Assembly: GCF_002939985.1 (NCBI RefSeq)
Contig: NZ_MDFM01000026.1
Location: 1 to 64,000, forward strand
Source of the DNA: Xanthomonas hortorum pv. cynarae
GTDB taxonomy: Bacteria; Pseudomonadota; Gammaproteobacteria; Xanthomonadales; Xanthomonadaceae
DNA length: 64,000 nucleotides
Reading direction: 5' to 3'
Positions within the stretch are counted from its first letter, which is position 1. Each line of letters starts with the position of its first letter. Shown here piece by piece: positions 10,201 to 17,056 of this stretch. The position numbers were made by a program, and so were the translations under genes. The notes under the pieces were generated by a model, which had not been told where the DNA came from, searched no databases, and saw only the letters and a list, made by a program, of their open reading frames with translations.

Positions 10201-10423
10201 CATCGCCTTCATCGCCGGCACCGTGCCGCTGGTGTTCGGTCATGGCGCCGGCGCCGAAGTGCGCTCGGTCACCGGCATCACCGTCTTCGCCGGCATGCTC
10301 GGTGTGACCTTGTTCGGCCTGTTCCTGACCCCGGTGTTCTACGTGGCGCTGCGCAAGTGGGTGACCCGTGGCGAACAACCCGCCGCGCCGGCTGCCGTCT
10401 CGCATGAACCCGTCAAGGCGTAA
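7250..10423 (+). CDS. smeW: RND multidrug efflux pump, inner-membrane transporter (SmeW/MexF-like)
   Basis: This 1057-residue HAE1-type RND transporter is driven by the proton gradient. It starts MDFSRFFIDRPIFAAVLSII with TM1. It has two large periplasmic loops and twelve expected TM helices. TM4 carries the proton-relay Asp pair D410-D411 in GIVVDDAIVVVENVERN, matching AcrB D407/D408. A late Lys in GLACKNAILIVEFARE corresponds to AcrB K940. An in-frame start at 7205 exists, but 7250 is the conserved N-terminus and has 'cagga' upstream. Substrates cannot be read from sequence; MexF/SmeW relatives export chloramphenicol and quinolones. Confidence 0.95.
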   Translation: MDFSRFFIDRPIFAAVLSIIIFAAGLIAMPLLPISEYPEVVPPSVQVRAVYPGANPKVIAETVATPLEEAINGVEDMMYMKSVAGSDGVLVVTVTFKPGTDPDQAQVQVQNRVSQAQARLPEDVRRQGVTTQKQSPTLTMVVHLTSPKGKYNSLYLSNYALLKVKDELSRLPGVGQIQIFGAGDYAMRIWLDPDKVAARGLTASDVVAAIREQNVQVSAGQLGAEPMPNKSDFLLSINAQGRLTTEEEFGNIVIRSGNSGEIVRLSDVARLELGAGNYTLRSQLDNQNAVGMGVFQSPGANAIELSDAVRAKMAELEKQFPQDMAWSAAYDPTVFVRDSISAVVSTLLEAVLLVVLVVILFLQTWRASIIPLLAVPVSVVGTFAALYLLGFSINTLSLFGLVLAIGIVVDDAIVVVENVERNIEEGLSPLAAAHQAMREVSGPIIAIALVLCAVFVPMAFLSGVTGQFYKQFAVTIAISTVISAINSLTLSPALAAMLLKAHDAPKDGPTRLIDRLFGWLFRPFNRFFNTSSNKYQGAVSRALGKRGAVFMVYLLLLVATGFMFKVVPGGFIPTQDKLYLIAGTKLPEGASLERTNEVIRQITQIALQTEGVDHAIAFPGLNPLQFTNTPNTGTVFLTLKPFSQRSRTAEQINAEINARISQIQQGFAFAFMPPPILGLGQGSGYSLYIQDRAGLGYGQLQSAVNAMSGAISQTPGMQFPIGTYQANVPQLDAKVDRDKAKAQGVPLTNLFDTLQTYLGSSYINDFNRFGRTYQVIAQADGQFRDSVEDIANLRTRNDRGQMVPIGSMVTLGQTYGPDPVIRYNGYPAADLIGEADPRVLSSTQAMQTLAGMAPKVLPNGMNIEWTDLSYQQSIQGNSALIVFPMAVLLAFLVLAALYESWTLPLAVILIVPMTLLSALFGVWLTGGDNNVFVQVGLVVLMGLACKNAILIVEFARELEMHGKGIVEAALEACRLRLRPIVMTSIAFIAGTVPLVFGHGAGAEVRSVTGITVFAGMLGVTLFGLFLTPVFYVALRKWVTRGEQPAAPAAVSHEPVKA

Positions 10424-10461
10424 GCGCCGCGGTGCATTCCATACCTTCGAAGGATCTTGAA

Positions 10462-11193
10462 ATGAGCAACAGCAAAATTGCACTGGTCACCGGTGCCACC
10501 CGCGGCATCGGCCTGGAAACCGTTCGGCAATTGGCCCTGGCCGGCGTGCACACGCTGCTGGCCGGCCGCAAGCGCGATGACGCGGTCGCTGCCGCACTCA
10601 AGCTGCAGGCCGAGGGCCTGCCGGTGGAAGCCATCCAGCTCGACGTCAACGACGACATCAGCATCGCCGCAGCAGTGGGCACGGTGGAACAGCGTCACGG
10701 CCACCTGGACATCCTGATCAACAACGCCGGCATCATGATCGACGACATGCAGCGCACGCCGTCGCAGCAGAGCCTGGAGGTGTGGAAGCGCACCTTCGAC
10801 ACCAATCTGTTCGCCGTGGTCGGCGTGACCAAGGCGTTCCTGCCGCTGCTGCGACGTTCGCTGGCCGGGCGCATCGTCAACGTATCGAGCCAGCTCGGCT
10901 CGCTGACCTTGCACAGCCAACCCGGCTCGCCGATCTACGACGCCAAGGTTCCCGCGTACAACGCCTCCAAAAGCGCGCTGAACAGCTGGACCGTGCATCT
11001 GGCCTATGAGCTGCGCGACACCGCCATCAAGGTCAACAGCGTGCATCCGGGCTACGTCAAAACCGATATGAACGCTGGTAACGGTGAGATCGAAGTGGAG
11101 CAGGGCGCGCACAGCAGCGTGCAGATGGCGCTGCTCGACGCGCACGGCGCCACCGGCAGCTTTACGTATTTGGGAGACGTGTTGCCATGGTGA
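10462..11193 (+). CDS. smeU2: SDR-family oxidoreductase inside the RND operon (SmeU2-like)
   Basis: This 243-residue classical SDR is catalytically complete. It has the cofactor motif TGATRGIG, the NNAG motif (INNAGIM), the active-site Ser in VNVSSQLGSL and YNASK (Tyr/Lys) followed by the PG motif VHPGYVKTDM. It probably reduces a carbonyl substrate with NADPH. The Arg in TGATR and GRKR favour NADP(H); this is inference. It sits between pump and channel genes and overlaps the channel gene by 7 bases, so it is part of the operon, as SmeU2 is. An upstream ATG at 10432 is less likely; 'aagga' precedes 10462. Confidence 0.88.
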   Translation: MSNSKIALVTGATRGIGLETVRQLALAGVHTLLAGRKRDDAVAAALKLQAEGLPVEAIQLDVNDDISIAAAVGTVEQRHGHLDILINNAGIMIDDMQRTPSQQSLEVWKRTFDTNLFAVVGVTKAFLPLLRRSLAGRIVNVSSQLGSLTLHSQPGSPIYDAKVPAYNASKSALNSWTVHLAYELRDTAIKVNSVHPGYVKTDMNAGNGEIEVEQGAHSSVQMALLDAHGATGSFTYLGDVLPW

Positions 11194-12611
11194 GGACATT
11201 CTTGAGCGTGGCACTGGCCACGCTGGTGCTCAGCAGTTGTGCGGTCGGCCCGGATTACCGGCCCGACCCGCCCGCCGCGGTGACGCTGCAGGGCGCGCAG
11301 GACGCGGCCTACAGTGCCGAGTCGCCGGTCGGCAACTGGTGGTCGCAGTTCGACGACCCGGTGCTGGAGCAACTGGTGCGCGATGGCTTGTTCGCCAACC
11401 ACGATTTGCGCATCGCCGTCTCGCGCGTCAAGCAGGCGCGTGCGGTGTTCGTCGAACGTCGCCTGGACCAGGCGCCGCACATCACTGCGCAGGGCAGCTT
11501 CGATCGGCGCGAACAACAGCAGGTGATTGCCGGCAATCAGCGTTTCCTCACCGAACAGACCACCCTGGGTCTGGATGCGGCCTGGGAGCTGGATCTGTTC
11601 GGTCGTCAGCGGCGTGCGTCGGAAGCGGCACGTGCCGATCTGGAAGCCGAGCAAGCCGGTTTGCTCGACGTGCAGGTCACGGTCGCAGCCGAAATTGCCC
11701 GCAACTATTTCGAGTTGCGCGGTACGCAGAAGCAGCTGGATGTCTCCAAGCGCACGCTCACCAACCTGCACGACACCCAGAAACTCACGCAGACGCGTTG
11801 GGACCTGGGCGCCGGTAGCGAGCTGGAAGTGCAGAGCAGCCTGGCGCGGCTGAAGGCGATCGAGGCGGATATTCCGTTGCTGGAAACCGCCGAGGCGCAA
11901 TACCGCCACCGTCTGGCCGTGTTGCTCGGCCAGGCGCCGGACGCGCTGGATGCCACCCTGGTACCTCGCACCACGCCCGCGTTCGCACGTGCGTTGCCGC
12001 TGGGCGACACCGCCGGGCTGCTGCGTCAGCGACCGGACGTGCGCAGTGCAGAACGTCGCCTGGCGGCAGCCACCGCGCAGGTTGGCGTCGCGACTGCGGA
12101 CCTGTTTCCGCGCATCAGTGTGAGCGGCTTTGTCGGCTTCCTGTCCGGCGATGCGGCCAGGCTGACCGAGGGCAGTGGCAAGGCCTGGTCGATCACCCCG
12201 TCGATCAGCTGGGCAGCGTTCGACTTCGGCACCGTGCGTGCGCGCCTGCGTGCCAGCAAGGCGCAGGCCGAAGGCGCGTTGGCGCAATACCAGCAGGCCG
12301 TGTTGCTGGCGTTGGAAGACACCGAGAACGCACTGACCGGCTACGGCCGCCAGCAGGCGCGTCTGGCGATCGTGGTGGAGCAGGCCAACGCCGCACGGCG
12401 TGCCGAACAGTTGGCGCAGATCCGCTACCGCGAGGGCTCGGAAGACTTCCTCACGCTGCTGGATGCACAACGCACCCAACTGGCCGCAGACGATGCGTTG
12501 GCACAGGCCGAAGCGGCGGTGAATGTTGGTGTGGTCGGCGTGTACAAGGCGCTGGGCGGCTGGAAGCAGGGCGAAGCGCCTGCTGCACCGGTCGCTGTGA
12601 TCAATCGTTGA
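11187..12611 (+). CDS. smeX: RND outer-membrane efflux channel lipoprotein (SmeX/OprN, NodT family)
   Basis: This 474-residue TolC-type channel starts with a lipoprotein signal ending LSSC (Cys18) and the family motif AVGPDYRPDPP. Two outer-membrane-efflux repeats follow (about 60-255 and 280-460), including GLDAAWELDLFGRQRR, the usual NodT/OprM signature, and RPDVRSAERRLAAA. The trimer would form the exit duct for SmeVW. It overlaps the SDR gene and ends the operon; the next gene is convergent at 12657. Confidence 0.92.
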   Translation: MVRTFLSVALATLVLSSCAVGPDYRPDPPAAVTLQGAQDAAYSAESPVGNWWSQFDDPVLEQLVRDGLFANHDLRIAVSRVKQARAVFVERRLDQAPHITAQGSFDRREQQQVIAGNQRFLTEQTTLGLDAAWELDLFGRQRRASEAARADLEAEQAGLLDVQVTVAAEIARNYFELRGTQKQLDVSKRTLTNLHDTQKLTQTRWDLGAGSELEVQSSLARLKAIEADIPLLETAEAQYRHRLAVLLGQAPDALDATLVPRTTPAFARALPLGDTAGLLRQRPDVRSAERRLAAATAQVGVATADLFPRISVSGFVGFLSGDAARLTEGSGKAWSITPSISWAAFDFGTVRARLRASKAQAEGALAQYQQAVLLALEDTENALTGYGRQQARLAIVVEQANAARRAEQLAQIRYREGSEDFLTLLDAQRTQLAADDALAQAEAAVNVGVVGVYKALGGWKQGEAPAAPVAVINR

Positions 12612-12656
12612 AGCACGCATGCGGGGCGGCCAAGGTGTCGCCCCGCAACCGGTGGG

Positions 12657-13586
12657 TCAGTCGGCAACCCGCACGCTATCGCGGCCGCCGTTCTTGGCCA
12701 GATACAGCGCCGCATCGGCGCGTGAAAACCAGTCCTGCCAATGCGTCTCTCCATCGTGGCGGGCCGCACCCAGCGACACCGTGATACGTCCACCCGGGCC
12801 GCGCAGGCCATTGCGAATGACCTTGCGCAGGCGCTCGGTCGCCGCTTCCAGTTCCTGCAGCGAGCCGGCGCGCAACAACACCACGAATTCTTCGCCGCCG
12901 AAGCGGAACACCTGATGCGGATCGCGTACCTCGTAACGCAGGATAGTGGCCAGATCCGAGAGTGCCGCATCGCCTGCGGCATGCCCGTACAGATCGTTGA
13001 CCTCCTTGAAATGGTCCAGATCCAGAATGATCAGGCTGTTGAGCCGATCATGCGGTTGCCGCTGATCGATCTGATGGGTGAGCGCGCGTTCGAGCATGCG
13101 TCGGTTGGGCAAGCCAGTGAGCGCATCCAGCGAGGCCAGCTCTTCCAGATGCACGCGGTCGTCCTGCATGCGCAGCGAAAACGCATACCCCACCGTCAGC
13201 GTCACCAAGGTCACCACGACCGTCGACACGCCTTGACCAGGGCTGACGATCAAACCGGGCAACAACAACAGTGCCGCCAACAGCGGCAGGCTGAGCAGCA
13301 CCGCACGTTGCGGCCCGCATAGAAAATAATTGGTCGCCAGCACCGGAAACAGCCAGGGCAGCGCGCCATCGCCGCCTGTCCAGCACGCCACCAGACACCC
13401 CCCGACATTGATCGATGCCAGCCATACCCCGCCTGCCCCCGTGTTCTCGGCACTGCGCATCTGCCAGCCGCGCCATACCGCAAGCACACCGAGCACTGCG
13501 GTGATCAGACAGGCAGCCACCTGACCGGTCATGGCCAGGTAAACCGCATAGAGGCAGAGCAACAGCGCGGTGATTGGCCCAAGCAT
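12657..13586 (-). CDS. Membrane-bound diguanylate cyclase (GGDEF)
   Basis: This 309-residue protein makes cyclic di-GMP from two GTP. About five hydrophobic segments occupy residues 1-138 with no known sensor domain. The GGDEF domain runs from about 150 to 305 with DALTGLPNRR, DLDHFKEVND and the active-site GGEEF at 230-234. An RxxD inhibitory site is not seen at the usual place just upstream. The start is uncertain: ATG at 13586 opens at the first helix, while an in-frame GTG at 13631 would add a basic HLRRDFR segment; neither has a strong ribosome site. It is convergent with smeX. Confidence 0.88.
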   Translation of the reverse strand: MLGPITALLLCLYAVYLAMTGQVAACLITAVLGVLAVWRGWQMRSAENTGAGGVWLASINVGGCLVACWTGGDGALPWLFPVLATNYFLCGPQRAVLLSLPLLAALLLLPGLIVSPGQGVSTVVVTLVTLTVGYAFSLRMQDDRVHLEELASLDALTGLPNRRMLERALTHQIDQRQPHDRLNSLIILDLDHFKEVNDLYGHAAGDAALSDLATILRYEVRDPHQVFRFGGEEFVVLLRAGSLQELEAATERLRKVIRNGLRGPGGRITVSLGAARHDGETHWQDWFSRADAALYLAKNGGRDSVRVAD

Positions 13587-13796
13587 CTTGATGATGCCCA
13601 GGCGGAAATCCCGCCGCAGGTGGAGGATCACAGTGAAGGTTCTATAGGAGTCGGCATCATTATCGGCTGCGCACTGTGGAAATTGAGCGTGCAGTGCCGC
13701 TGCATCGGGTAGGAAGATGAAGCATTGCAGGGCAGGACTTCGCACCTTGTTGACGGCCTTGCCGCAACCGTGTCCGCTTTGCCGTTGGAGTCTGCC

Positions 13797-14030
13797 ATGC
13801 CTACCCGCGAAGAACTCGAGACACGCCTGGATGCGTTGCAGGATGCATTGCCGCAGCTGTCGGCTGATGAAGATGCGGATTTCGACTATCTCGATTTCCA
13901 GGCGCGCGCCGAAGCCCTGCTGAGCAGCGTCGCGCCCGAAGATGCCGCCCACGTGCGGACCCGCGTCGATGGCATGCTGGCCGGTGCCGGGCTGATCCCA
14001 AGCGATGAGGAAGGGCCTGCCTGTGAGTGA
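13797..14030 (+). CDS. Small acidic conserved protein of unknown function
   Basis: This 77-residue, acidic, cysteine-poor protein is predicted to be mostly helical (REELETRLDALQDALPQL, FDYLDFQARAEALLSS). 'ttggag' lies seven bases before the ATG at 13797, which is why this start is preferred to the in-frame 13725. It lies alone on the plus strand between two minus-strand diguanylate cyclase genes. No domain is recognised. Soluble cytoplasmic location is expected. Confidence 0.65.
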   Translation: MPTREELETRLDALQDALPQLSADEDADFDYLDFQARAEALLSSVAPEDAAHVRTRVDGMLAGAGLIPSDEEGPACE

Positions 14031-14174
14031 TGCAGTGTTGTGGTGGGGCAGCGTGCCGCTGGCGGATCGCTGACGCTCAGGCGCGCTGCCGACCGACACC
14101 CGGCAGCGCTACGCCTTGCAAGCGTGCGCACGCAACGCCAGCCGGCATGCGTCGGCCATTCACTAGGCTTACGT

Positions 14175-15890
14175 CTAGATTCCGTCAGCGGGCGTTCCCG
14201 CATTGATCACCTGATTACGTCCAGCCTGTTTGGCGCGATACAGCGCTTCGTCGGCCCGGCGCAGCAGCTGCGCGGCATTGCCGGCGTGTTCGGGGAAGCT
14301 TGCCGCACCGAACGATGCGGTGACCTTGGGCAGCGACACGCCATCGGACATCACCTGCAACGCCTCGATGCCCGCGCGCAGTTTTTCGGCCATCCTGCTG
14401 GCGGTGGACAGATCCACTTCCGGCAGGATGATGGTCAATTCTTCCCCACCGTAGCGGCAGCAGATGTCTTCGCCGCGCATCTGCGTCAACAGGAACTCGC
14501 CGATCGCCGCCAGCACGCGATCGCCACCACTGTGCCCATGCAGATCGTTGAACTGTTTGAAATGGTCCACGTCCAGCATCAATACCGACAACGGCAGCGC
14601 CCGACGCGTGCAGCGCGCCAGTTCGTGGTTGAGCGCCTCTTCCAGATAGCGGCGGTTGTATAGGCCGGTCAGCGGATCGCGGATGGATTGCTGACGCAGC
14701 GTCTCGCGCAAACGCAGATTGTGCAGCGCCAGCGACAATTGTTCTGCGGCCGCTTCGGCCACGGTCAACGAGGTCAGTTCGCGCGGATCCTCGCTGCGCA
14801 ACGCCAGCATGCCCAATTGCGTACCTTGCGCCGACAACGGAATGCAGACCGTGCTCGCATGCGCCGGAAGATTGGCGCCGGCATGTTGGCAGACCATGCC
14901 CTGGCTGGTGTCTTCCACCACATGCGTGCGATCGCGACGCAGCGCCCAACAGTCGTGCGGCGCAATGCTGGCACTGTCGTCGTCAGCCATCGCGCCCCAG
15001 GTGACCACCGGCTCGGCGCGATCGCGCGAGGCGCGCAGCAGGTAGACCGCGCCAGAGGCACCCGGGATCAACGGCGCAATCGTGCGCGCGGTGATTTCCA
15101 GCGCTTCTTCGGCGTCGCGACAGTTCTGCAGCAGCCCCGAATAGCGCGACAGCGCCTCCAGCCCGGCAGAGGTGCGTTCGAGTGCGGCGAACGACTCCAC
15201 CAGCCGCTCGCTTGTGCTACTGGCCTCGTCTTCGGCACGCACGCGTCGTTCCAGTTCCCGCGACAGCAGGCGATAGGCAAGCAACATCACTAATAGCCCG
15301 CTGATGATGCCGATCACGGTGCTACGCAGCACCCACTGCGCGCTGGTCTGGTTGGTCTCGGTACGCGTCACCAACTGGCGGCGTTCCAGCTCGGTCATGG
15401 TCTGCACCTGGCGACGCAGCGTGGAGGAGGTCTGAAACACCCCGCGCGCAATCGATGCGCGCGCGCCACCCAGGCCGTTTGCGCGGTAGCTGTGCAGCAA
15501 GTCGTTGATCTGCACCAGGCGCGTGTCCATCAATCGCCGCAGCAGCACGACATTGCGCTCCTGCGCCACGTTGTCCTGTACCAGCGCTTCCAGGCGCACG
15601 ATGCGTTCGGGCAGGCGTCCGATCGCATCGGCATACACGCCCAGAAATGCCTCGTTATCGGTCAGCACATAGCCACGCACCGACGACTCCGCCGACAGCA
15701 TGCCGGCCTGGATTTCATTGATGGCGGCGATCACTTCCTGCGTATGCGTTACCCAGCCTGCGTCGGAGAGCGAACGCTGCGTGGTGAAATAACCGCCCAA
15801 ACCGATCAGCACGAAGATCACCCCGCCGAGCAGTAAAGCCCCGGCAGCATGGCGTTTTGCTTTTTTGGTCAACACCGTGTTCCCCAACAC
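14175..15890 (-). CDS. CHASE3-GAF-GGDEF diguanylate cyclase
   Basis: This 571-residue sensor cyclase has TM1 at about 15-35 and a periplasmic CHASE3-like helical domain at about 38-180 (AESSVRGYVLTDNEAFL). TM2 is at about 190-208, a GAF-like domain at about 255-390, and the GGDEF domain at about 400-562. Active-site residues are GGEEL at 481-485, and DPLTGLYNRR and DVDHFKQFND are intact. An allosteric I-site RGED (472-475) is present, so product inhibition is expected. A periplasmic cue plus a GAF ligand would control c-di-GMP output; neither is known. It is transcribed alone. Confidence 0.92.
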   Translation of the reverse strand: MLGNTVLTKKAKRHAAGALLLGGVIFVLIGLGGYFTTQRSLSDAGWVTHTQEVIAAINEIQAGMLSAESSVRGYVLTDNEAFLGVYADAIGRLPERIVRLEALVQDNVAQERNVVLLRRLMDTRLVQINDLLHSYRANGLGGARASIARGVFQTSSTLRRQVQTMTELERRQLVTRTETNQTSAQWVLRSTVIGIISGLLVMLLAYRLLSRELERRVRAEDEASSTSERLVESFAALERTSAGLEALSRYSGLLQNCRDAEEALEITARTIAPLIPGASGAVYLLRASRDRAEPVVTWGAMADDDSASIAPHDCWALRRDRTHVVEDTSQGMVCQHAGANLPAHASTVCIPLSAQGTQLGMLALRSEDPRELTSLTVAEAAAEQLSLALHNLRLRETLRQQSIRDPLTGLYNRRYLEEALNHELARCTRRALPLSVLMLDVDHFKQFNDLHGHSGGDRVLAAIGEFLLTQMRGEDICCRYGGEELTIILPEVDLSTASRMAEKLRAGIEALQVMSDGVSLPKVTASFGAASFPEHAGNAAQLLRRADEALYRAKQAGRNQVINAGTPADGI

Positions 15891-16217
15891 TGATCGTCTG
15901 GTAGAGATTGATGCAAAGCGCGTGCCTACGCTTCACCTCGTTTGACCGTTCGTTCAGAATTCCGGTAGTGACAGTGAGGCGCGTGCCGAGAACGGTCCGT
16001 CGATATCGCGTGGCAATTGGCGCCGCCAACACGTCCTGGTCACTCGTTGGATGCCGCTGCCCATCGATTGTGCTGGTGCTCGGTGCCACAACTCCTACGC
16101 TGATGTCCCCGATTCTGTGTGGTGCGAATACAGCACACGTCTGCCTGCCACGACGCTGGCACGAGGCTTGCTGCCACTGCATCAAGATGCTGGGGAGTGT
16201 CTCCAGAGGAGCGTGAG
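15891..16217. other. Gene-free interval upstream of the CHASE3 cyclase
   Basis: Only a 102-codon plus-strand frame (15908-16216) with a biased, Cys/Arg-rich translation is present; it has no domain and is not called. The region should contain the promoter of the minus-strand cyclase gene, but no clear hexamers were found. Confidence 0.5.
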
Positions 16218-16388
16218 ATGGAAGAGCCCAACAAGAGCGCCCTGGTCCTGCTACAGCAAGAAGCCACCGAATTACTGCAGCTTTTCGACCGATTGCGCGG
16301 CGATGCATTGCCCGTGGATGCGAACTCGCCACAGATCGCGGTCGCGCCGAACATGGCCTCCGAACAGACGGGTCACGTCACTATCTGA
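16218..16388 (+). CDS. Possible small protein of unknown function
   Basis: This 56-codon frame starts MEEPNKSALVLLQQEATELL with a good 'aggag' six bases upstream. The N-terminal half is an amphipathic helix and the C-terminal half is unstructured. No family is recognised. An in-frame start at 16119 exists but lacks a ribosome site. Its stop lies about 70 bases before the terminator of the convergent tmRNA gene. Confidence 0.45.
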   Translation: MEEPNKSALVLLQQEATELLQLFDRLRGDALPVDANSPQIAVAPNMASEQTGHVTI

Positions 16389-16459
16389 CGCAATGCGCAG
16401 CGTGGACAGCCGTGCTCCATTGGATGGGCCATCGATCCGACGACTTTGCAACGCCCATG

Positions 16460-16500
16460 AAAAAGGCCGGGAACCCTCTGCATCGAGAGCCCCGGCCTTA
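16460..16500 (-). terminator. Rho-independent terminator of ssrA
   Basis: Read on the minus strand, aaggccggg pairs with cccggcctt around a loop and is followed by TTTTTC. It lies 25 bases past the tmRNA 3' CCA. Confidence 0.75.
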
Positions 16501-16524
16501 GTCGGTCGTCTTAGGACCGTTGTT

Positions 16525-16921
16525 TGGTGGAGGTGGGCGGAATCGAACCGCCGTCCGGAAGCACTCCATCCCCAGCACTACATGCTTAGCCCTCCGTTAG
16601 ATCTCATTTCCAGGCAGCACGGTTGGCAAAGCGCACCTGGAAACCAGCCTGCTTTATCTAACCGGTAGCTGACAGGCAGCCACTACCGACGGTTCCGTGA
16701 TAATGACCCTACATCTACGAGCACGGGCACAAGTAGGTTCGGGGGTTCGCCTTAGGCGGCTGTAGAACTAAAACTAAAGCCAGTTAAGCGGCGATAGCGT
16801 AGTCCGAACCGTAGTTGTCATCGTTGGCAACTAAAAGTTTGCTGCTGGATTAACGAGGAAAGCTGCCCCCTCGGCATGCGCCAAGCGACTTCGCGACCCC
16901 CGTCGAAACCAGTGCACCCCC
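16525..16921 (-). ncRNA. ssrA: Transfer-messenger RNA (tmRNA)
   Basis: The 3' end reads CCGCCCACCTCCACCA with a T-loop 'ggttcgattccg', and the 5' end GGGGGTG pairs with CACCTCC to form the acceptor stem. The tag frame spans 16784-16828: resume codon GCC then AACGATGAC..., encoding ANDDNYGSDYAIAA and a TAA stop. The RNA rescues stalled ribosomes and marks the product for proteolysis; its partner gene smpB is at 19658. Length of about 397 bases is slightly above that of E. coli. The 5' end is set by acceptor-stem pairing. Confidence 0.95.
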
Positions 16922-16950
16922 GGGGAAAGCATCAAAACGCTGACCTGCCC

Positions 16951-16979
16951 AGTGTAGGGATCGGCGCGCCCTGTCACAA
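16951..16979 (-). promoter_or_regulatory. ssrA promoter
   Basis: On the minus strand TTGTGA (16974-16979) and TACACT (16951-16956) are separated by 17 bases. Transcription would start about 23-24 bases before the mature tmRNA 5' end, implying RNase P trimming. Confidence 0.7.
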
Positions 16980-17056
16980 GTGGTGAGATACGCAGCGCTT
17001 ACAGTGGCTTCAGTCCCGTACCGAACGGAACAATCTGTAAACGAAGGAGCGAAGCG

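Noticed and set aside
7181-10483. 1100-codon minus-strand open frame, His/Gln/Arg-rich
   Set aside because: It is antisense to the RND pump gene with biased composition typical of a shadow frame.
15908-16216. 102-codon plus-strand frame upstream of the CHASE3 cyclase
   Set aside because: The translation is low-quality, with clustered Cys/Arg, no ribosome site and no domain.
16525-16600. tRNA-like sequence (aggtgggcggaatcgaacc)
   Set aside because: It is the T-arm and acceptor of tmRNA on the minus strand, not a separate tRNA gene.
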